Shown here piece by piece: positions 57,133 to 64,000 of a stretch of DNA of 64,000 bases (its first letter is position 1; every line of letters starts with the position of its first letter). The notes beneath the pieces are model-generated. The model had not been told where the DNA came from, did not search any database, and worked only from the letters and a program-made list of their open reading frames with translations. A program made the position numbers and the translations under genes. The DNA lies in contig CM040118.1 of NCBI GenBank assembly GCA_022559845.1, positions 265,135,519 through 265,199,518 of the forward strand, read 5' to 3'. Source of the stretch: Amorphophallus konjac. Its lineage: Eukaryota; Streptophyta; Magnoliopsida; Alismatales; Araceae.

Positions 57133-60100
57133 TAGGTTTGCCTGGCAGCTGAGAACAACAAATGGTACCTTGACAGTGGCTGCTCCAGGCACATGACATG
57201 AGACCGATCCAAGTTCAGCAAGCTAGAAATGAAGGTAGGGGGTCTGGTCAAATTCGGAGGAAAGAACAAAGGTAAGATCATTGGGGTTGGCACAGTTTGT
57301 AAGTCCTCCACTAACTCAATTGAGAAAGTTTTACTTGTGGAAGGTCTTCAACACAATCTGATTAGCATCAGTCAACTATGTGACAAGGGTCACATGGTTG
57401 TGTTTGATAATAATTCATGCAAAATCTTCGAAATAAATTCTGATCTTGTTAAGTTTGTTGCCAATAGGACCAATAATGTCTACATGGTAGACTTAGATGT
57501 TGAGTTTGAATCTAATCTTTGCTTGTCTGCTAATTCTGAAAATAATGCTTTTGATTGGCATAGACGTTTAGGGCATGCTAGTTTTTCCACTTTGAATAAA
57601 TTGATCAAGCATGATTTAGTCCGAGGCATGCCTAAAATCAAGTTTAATTCTATCTCAAAAATCTGTGATGCATGTGCTCTAGGCAAGCAAACTCGCAAGT
57701 CATTTAAGCTCAGATCTGAGCCCTTATCAACCAAACCAATGGAACTCTTGCATATGGACCTTTTTGGTCCAACCAGGATTCTGAGCTTGAATAGGAAAAG
57801 GTTTGAGTTCGTCATTGTAGATGATTTCACTAGGTTTTCATGGCTATTTTTCTTAGCAAATAAAAATGTTGCATTTCAGAAGTTTGAACATTTCTTCAAT
57901 AAAATTAAACAAGGAGCTTCTCACTGCATTTCAATAATTCAAACTGACCATGGAGGTGAGTTTGAGAATTCCTTATTTTCTGACTTCTGTAACAAAGAGG
58001 GACTGACTCACAAATTTTCTTCTCCCAGGACTCCAGAGCAGAACGGAATTGTTGAGAGAAGAAATCGGACAATCATCGAAATGGCCAGAACTATGCTGGT
58101 CGAAAGTCAGCTTCCCAGGAGGTTTTGGGCAGAGGCAGCCAACACAGCCTGCTACACAATTAACCGGGCAATGGTAAGACCTGTCCATAAGAAAACTCCC
58201 TATGAACTCCTTAAAGGTAAAAAGCCAAATGTCTCATATTTCAGAATCTTTGGTTCAAAATGTTCATCCATAACAATAATAAAAGGGACCTAGATAAATT
58301 TGATGCTAGAAGTACTCCAAGAATCTTTCTGGGATACTCTGAAACAACTAGGGCCTATAGGGTTTTCAATGTAACAGACCAAACTGTAGAGGAAACTCCT
58401 CATGTGATAATTGGTGAATCAATAGATGCTAACAACCTTGATGATGCTGACAGGTCTTCAAAGCATGATGGTGAATTTCTTGAAGAGAAATTGAAGGATG
58501 GAAATGAACAACCCGAAGGACAAACCGATCAGAATCAAGTAAGCTCAACCAAACCAGGTGAGTCCTCAACCAATGTTAGATTCTTGAAAGACCACCCTGA
58601 GGATAATATCATAGGAAATTTAAGAGATCCCCCTAGGACCAGGTCTCATTTCAAAAGTGTCCAAAATCAAGATTTAATTACTTTAGTTTCTCAAATTGAA
58701 CCAAAATCAATAGATGAAGCCTTAAACGATGCATCTTGTGTCAATGCCATGTCTGAAGAGTTAGGTCAATTTGATAGAAATAATGTCTGGGAACTTGTTC
58801 CAAGACCTGAGAACACTAATGTGATAGGAACCAAATGGGTGTTCAAGAATAAAATGAATGAAGATGGAATTATGTCTAGAAATAAAGCCAGACTAGTAGC
58901 CAAGGGCTACTGTCAGGAATTTGGAGTTGACTTCGATGAGTCCTATGCACCTGTTGCTAGGATGAAAGCTATAAGAATATTGTTAGCATTTGCATGCTCC
59001 AAAAATATAAAACTCTAACAAATGGATGTGAAGAGTGCGTTCCTAAATGGAATTATCAAGGAAGAGATTTTTGTTGAATAGCCCCCCGATTTTCAATTCT
59101 CCACTAAACCTGACCAAGTTTTCAGATTGAACAAAGCCCTGTATGGTTTAAAGCAGGCCCCTCGAGCCTGGTATGATAGATTAATGGAATTTCTGATCAG
59201 CAAGGGCTACCAAAGAGGTAAGGTAGATCAAACTCTTTTTACAAAAACCTTTAAAGAAGATCTCACCATAGTCCAGGTATACGTAGATGACATTGTCTTC
59301 GGCTCAACAAGTACTGGTCTATGTGATGAATTTTCAAAATTGATGTCAGCAGAATTTGAAATGAGTTTGGTAGGCGAACTGAAGTATTTTCTTGGCCTAC
59401 AGATACAACAGTTGGAGGAAGGATGCTTCATCAACCAGACCAAGTACACATTGGACATTCTCAATAGGTTTGGCATGACCAACTTGAAGCACATTACTAC
59501 ACTAATGGGTACCAGTACCTCATTGGATGCAGATGAGACAGGTAAAGAAGTAGATGCCAAGCTCTACCGAGGTATGATTGGATCTCTACTCTATTTGATA
59601 GCTTCAAGACCTGATATACAGTTCGGTGTAGGAATGTGTGCAAGGTATCAATCTAGACCCACTGAATTGCATCTAGCTGTAGTAAAAAGAATTTTCAGAT
59701 ATTTGTCTGTTATACACACCCTTGGTTTATGGTTTCCTGCATCACACACTCTAGACTTAATTGCATACACAGATGCAGACTATGCCGGGTGTAAATTAGA
59801 TAGAAAAAGCACTAGTGGTCATTGTGAATTTCTAGGTGCGTGTTTAGTATCTTGGGCAAGAAACAACATTCTGTGGCCCTCTCCACTGCAGAGGCTGAGT
59901 ATGTGGCTGCAGGGAGTTGTGGTACACAAGTCATTTAGATTAAACACCAGCTTCAGGACTATCAAGTAGACCTGGGGTGCACACCCATTTACTGTGATAA
60001 TACTAGTGTCATCAATCTAGCCACGAATTCTGTCTTGCATTCCCGCACCAAACACATAGAAATAAGGCATCATTTCATAAGAGATGATGTTTCTAAGAAC

Positions 60101-60220
60101 ACCTTTGAACTGATTCATGTGGGCACTGCTAATCAAATTGCCGATATCTTCACCAAGCCTCTAGACAATGACAAATTCACCACATTAAGGAGAGAATTAG
60201 GCTTAGTTAAATTATCTTAA
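57133..60220 (+). pseudogene. Element B pol: protease, integrase, RT, RNase H
   Basis: Copia order. The protease has WYLDSGCSRHMT at about 57163. A GAG-pre-integrase segment follows (DWHRRLGHAS near 57555, C..C ending ALGKQTRKSF), then integrase with HMDLFGP, TDHGGEF and NGIVERRNRT (the D,D,E residues). RT starts near [11 protein letters not shown] (58830) and has Y-V-D-D at 59280-59291. RNase H has YTDADYAGCKLDRKSTSGH (59765) and ends at ADIFTKPL before the TAA at 60218. Stops lie at 57199, 59016 and 59079 and just after 59930. One-base losses shift the frame near 58261 and near 59860. Pol lies in a different frame from gag. Confidence 0.92.
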
Positions 60221-61650
60221 TTTCTAATCTCCTGATATTTTTTTTGGGAAGAGGTTGTGTGAGAAGTCCGTCCTAACCGTGAGGGGGAGTTCTGAGTGTC
60301 TGCTGATTAGTTTCCTACTGTGCAACGATTGAGGGGGAGCTGGGGAGTTAGTGAAGGTTGACTGATTCAAATGGTTGACCAGATGTGTGTCATTGCTGGT
60401 TCTCATGATTGAATGAGTGTGGTTCTCTCTCAGACAGTAGAATATCATTCATCTCTTAAGTCTATAAGTTTGTGTAACTAAAGTCCATCTATGATCTTTT
60501 CTCTAGTAGACTATCAGAGACTTGGATTAAGTGTCTGAAGTATATCTTCCTACATTGTTCATGATTATGGTTCAGGCTAAAACTTGTATGTCTTGATATC
60601 TGTCCAGAATAACTTGAAATCTAGACTTTAAGATTCATTTCAAGAAACAGTTCTTCTGGTATTGTCTTCAATCATTTCATCTCCACAATATAAGGGATCA
60701 ACCAAATGAACAAAGGTCTACGGTTTGATCACTGAGAAACTAGGAGCTTCATCAATGAAATGAAGTTTTTCCTATGTCATGAGGTGTCAAATTAAAATTT
60801 TTTTTAAAAAAGGGGTTTCTGCAAAATAAACTTAATGTTTCTGACCATCACAGAGCAATGGTGACAAGGTGGTGAGTAACTGGGGACTCTGGTCTCTGAT
60901 CAAGGTGTTTCCTCACGTAAAAAGCCACAGTTACTAACTCTGTTCTCTAAAAGGGAGAGGTAATGAGGTTTTCACATTGAGTAACTGGGGATTCTGGCCT
61001 CTGATCATGGTGTCTCCCTAATGTCAAAGATGTGATTTACCAACTTACTTACTGGTCTTCTTGAAAATATCTATAATACCCTTATAATTGTGCAAATTAA
61101 TGGAATGCTTGTCCTCAATACCTTGAGCACACCTTCTCTGCTTTTGTCTCTTGTCGTCTACTTAGTAGAGTTGTTGGTTCAACTATGTCTTGTCATATTT
61201 GTTCATCCCTGCTCTACATCATATACCCTGTATGTGGATAAACTCCCCTCTCATTCAAATTCTCTATTGCTTAGCAGAGTTAAAGAATGTTCTCTTGAGT
61301 TTAGCAACTCACTTATTCTCTTAAGATATGCTCTTGAGTCTTTCTACATTAAGAAGCCACTGTATTTCTTCCTCATGTCTCCAGCAACTGCATATATCTC
61401 TCATTTCCTTTTGATGATGTCAAAGGGGGAGAACGGTCATCTGTGAGGTTCAGGGCATCTGAGGTATCTGAGAGTGTGTTGTAGGGGAGCGGATTTGGAG
61501 TGAAGGGGTCCAGAAGATGGTGTTTTTGGGAGAGGCTTTCTGGTTTGTCAGTATGCACATTTTGGTTTGCTCTTGATTGTTTTTGATCTCCTTATAATGC
61601 CCTGACATTGCTTGATTCATAGTGTTGCCATCATCAAAAAAGGGGGAGAT
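60221..61650 (+). other. Element B post-pol region with repeated polypurine tracts
   Basis: No env-like gene. gaggggga or aagggggaga tracts occur at 60281-60290, 60331-60340, 61421-61432 and as the terminal tract (61636-61650). An imperfect direct repeat of about 110 nt starts near 60872 and 60979 (gagtaactgggga...). The 118-codon frame at 61090-61446 is hydrophobic and matches nothing I know; I do not call it a gene. Confidence 0.7.
61636..61650 (+). other. Polypurine tract of B
   Basis: aaaaaagggggagat lies directly before the 3' LTR and matches that of C. Confidence 0.85.
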
Positions 61651-63555
61651 TGTTACATCCCTACAGTTTTGATGATGTCTCACACTATAAATCAATTTAT
61701 TTTATTGCATTCTTGCAATAAAGGTTCGTGCATCTTCCTGTTTATATGCAGTCAATAGATCAGTGCATGCCTTACTCTAGACATGGCGGTAAGTCCTTGC
61801 CTCGGTGCAAGTCTCCTTTAATAAGCTCAACACTTGTGCTCGTCTCAGTAGAGCTCGGTGGATCTCACATTAAGTCCGTGCATATTTTGCCGCGGGGCAT
61901 CTCTTTGTTTCTAAGCATGAAGGAGGTCTGTGCTTGTTGCATGATTTAGCTCCGTGCATTATCTGTCTTTCGTCTTCTTGCTTAAAGCATATTAAGTCAG
62001 TGCATGCATTGTCTCATTCATAAAGTGCTTGCCTCGGTGTAAGTCCTTGTTCATGCATAGGTTCTGTCGTTCATACTTTGTCTCAGTGCATTTTACTAGG
62101 TCATGTGCACTTAGGTCCGTGCCTATCATGTCTCTGCATCTCACCTTTTGAGGTCGGTGCAATTTTAGGGTCGGTGCAACTCTTGACTAGAATGCATTGC
62201 TTAGTCTGCTCATTTCTTTATCTCAGTACAAATTCAACTCCGTGCAAGCTTTGTCTTGCTTATCTCTTTGTTCTGCTCATTTCTCTCTGCCATCTCGGTG
62301 CAGCTCATGCTTGGACTGCACATCCCGACTCGGTGCATTCTTTTTTCTTTTTGAATAACATGAAGTCAGTGCATCTTTGTGCCTTATCCCTTCATGTCAG
62401 TGCACATATGTTGCATGTTTGAACTCTATGGTCCGTGCTTATGTCATCGTGAGTTTTCACAAGTCAGTGCAATGGCTGACTTGGAAACTCCTACTCTGTG
62501 CAGTTTATGCTTACTTACTCGCTTCATCCGTAAAACTTGTGCTAAGTGTGTGACAAAGTGTTTATTCCGTTTCTGACAATTTGTCCGTGCATTCACCAGG
62601 TAAATGGCACATGATCCAAGGAAGATAGAGTCCGAGAATATTCCTACACATGCCCCAACCTTTCAGGCGGGAAACGTGGTATCCACACGCCTAAGTTTCT
62701 GGAGCAGACATATATATATATATGCTGAGGAAAAGGGTTCGAATAGAGAAAGAGGATGGAACAGTAGAAAAAGGAGAGAAGCGTGAGAGCAGTGCTGGTG
62801 AACTAGAAAGAAAACCAGAGACAAACCACTCCATCCAGAGCAGAGAGAAAATTCTGAGAGAAAGCTGTCTGTGAATCTGAAGATCTGCTTCTACAGAAGC
62901 TACATTGTTTTGAATTTGAGATAGTTGTTTTCCATCGGTCTTTTCTTTTCGAGTTTCCTTTATTTCCCATTCCATTTTGTTACCCTCCAAGCTTGTTCGG
63001 AGGAAGGGAGAAGTTCTCCAGTTTACCTCCATTGCTCTTGGAGGAAGAGAGGTTTGATCCTCTAGTTTTGTGAGTTGCTTGGGAGCAATTTCACAGGGTT
63101 CCCTTTGCTACGTGCAAAGGAAGGGAGATCAGTTCTCCAGTGCTTCTTCTGGTTGATCAGAAGGCTGAGGAGGGTGTTCCTCAGGGCAAGCTATTTGGCA
63201 GCGGTTGTCGCAGACTGAGTCTGCTGTGTGCGATTGATCAATTGTAAGGAAACCTTACTCTTCTGAGTGAGGGGTGGACGTAGATTGCGGGTAGCAATCG
63301 AACCACCTAAAAATTCTCTATCTCTCTTGTGGATTTTCCTGTCTACTTTGTGTTTGCTCTCCATCTACTTGATATATTCCTCCATCGCGTATTTCTTTCT
63401 AGATCTCTATCCATTGTCCAGATATTTCTATTACCTTTCTTCGAGGTTTTTATCACTACTGTTTGAGGGGTTGAGTAATTGTTACTGAGCTTATCGAATT
63501 TGGGAGTGATCTATTCATCCCCCCCCTTCTATCTCACTTTCCGCTGTGCGTATCA
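61651..63555 (+). mobile_element. Element B 3' LTR
   Basis: 1905 bp, the partner of 53049-54952, with the same heptamer array and termini. Confidence 0.92.
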
Positions 63556-64000
63556 CCGGCTGTTGTAGTTGCTCTTGTTCTTGTTCCTCCTGTGGCTGCT
63601 CTTGTTGCTGGTTTGCCTGTTGCTCTGGCTGCTGCTCTGGCTGCTGCATTTGCTGTTCTTGCTGCTGTTCCTGAGCATTTGCAACAGCTGGTTTAAGTTT
63701 CATGAACTTGTTGATGAAGTCCATGTTATAAACATTTACTTTCGGAATTTCTTTAAATCTCTCATCTTCTAGAGGCACCTTCCACTTCTTAAATACATCA
63801 GTCAAATTAGCGACATATGGTAGATGTCTTCTATCCTCTTTAACACAACCCATAATTTGCATCATTATTTCTGGGAGACACATTTTGATATTTTTGAACA
63901 TACAATAAAACAAAAATCGTTGTGTCTCTGTCAGCCTTCCTCTGCCTCCATCTTGTGGGGTTATAATTGTGGTAAGCATATGGTGCAGTAATCTTTTCAC
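63556..64000 (-). pseudogene. Element C env-like ORF, 5' part (runs off the window)
   Basis: Open on the minus strand from the window edge to the B insertion. The first hundred residues form a folded-looking domain (LLHHMLTTIITP; TETQRFLFYCMF; HLPYVANLTDVFKKW) of the kind found in plant transposon/env-like proteins of Sireviruses (I recall this as the 'putative plant transposon protein' family). A Gln/Glu-rich tail follows, which continues in the same frame at 53043. The true start lies to the right of the window. Confidence 0.7.

Larger units (their letters stand above)
53049..63555 (+). mobile_element. Element B: Sirevirus-type Copia retrotransposon
   Basis: LTRs 53049-54952 and 61651-63555 (about 1.9 kb each) begin tgtt(g/a)catcccta and end gtgcgtatca. 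The flanks ccagc (53044-53048) and ccggc (63556-63560) form a target duplication with one mismatch. Gag with a long coiled coil, Copia-order pol (protease, integrase, RT, RNase H), a 1.4-kb post-pol region without an env-like ORF, and repeated polypurine tracts identify a Sirevirus. In the first 310 bp of the LTRs I count about 11 differences, nearly all transitions. Clearly dead. Confidence 0.93.
37381..64000 (-). mobile_element. Element C: Sirevirus (Copia) with env-like ORF, partial, nested host
   Basis: Only the 3' part of this minus-strand element is in the window: its 3' LTR (37381-39546 plus 51256-51354), polypurine tract, a post-pol region and an env-like ORF (about 51958-53043 and 63556-64000+). 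Pol and the 5' LTR must lie to the right. The LTR termini resemble those of element B (C starts tgttagaacac on the minus strand and ends gcgtacatca; B starts tgttacatccc and ends gcgtatca). A and B are inserted in it. The left target copy would be ctagc (37376-37380). Confidence 0.85.

Noticed and set aside
61090..61446. 118-codon hydrophobic frame after the B pol, considered as an env-like gene
   Set aside because: AT-rich, overlaps the polypurine-tract zone, no similarity to the env-like ORF seen in C.

Overview
The window is plant nuclear DNA, most likely angiosperm, and consists almost entirely of nested LTR retrotransposons. No host gene was found. Support for a plant origin comes from Tekay/Del-type chromoviruses, Sirevirus-type Copia elements, initiator-Met-tRNA primer sites (TGGTATCAGAGC and variants), 5-bp target-site duplications (TSDs) and long (TA)n tracts. 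The letters A-H below are my own labels for the elements.

Left block (1-36062). Bases 1-2038 and 6238-7014 are an old, unassigned retroelement-like sequence, split by H, a 4.2-kb solo LTR (2039-6237) that carries a large minisatellite. From 7015 to about 36062 there is a nest four levels deep. G is a probable solo LTR (7015-9345 plus 35566-36062). It was hit by D (9351-35560, minus strand, Tekay-like Ty3/gypsy, TSD gtgga). The gag zinc-knuckle codons of D were hit by E (16436-31246, plus strand, chromodomain-bearing Ty3/gypsy, TSD ttcgg/ttagg). The 3' LTR of E was hit by F (23538-30951, TSD atggg). F is the most unusual object here: two nearly identical 3.66-kb LTRs around an interior of only 94 bp that holds little more than a primer site and a polypurine tract. 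A palindromic MITE also sits in one LTR of D.

Middle (36063-37380). A Copia RNase H fragment abuts a Ty3/gypsy integrase fragment, both on the minus strand. This is a chimeric scar.

Right block (37381-64000). C is a minus-strand Sirevirus that runs off the right edge. Its left (3') LTR is split by A (39547-51250, plus strand, Tekay-type, TSD tgcat). Its env-like ORF is split by B (53049-63555, plus strand, Sirevirus, TSD ccagc/ccggc).

Every element with coding sequence (A, B, D, E and the visible part of C) is disrupted by premature stops, with or without frameshifts. In A the reading frame is free of indels and broken only by stops. Within the nests the age order is fixed: G>D>E>F, and C older than A and B. 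Besides the families themselves, the Tekay-like LTRs show a shared predicted intron and arrays of short covarying palindromes, the Sirevirus LTRs show a dense heptamer array, and F has its LTR-only structure. All percentages and counts were made by eye on short stretches.
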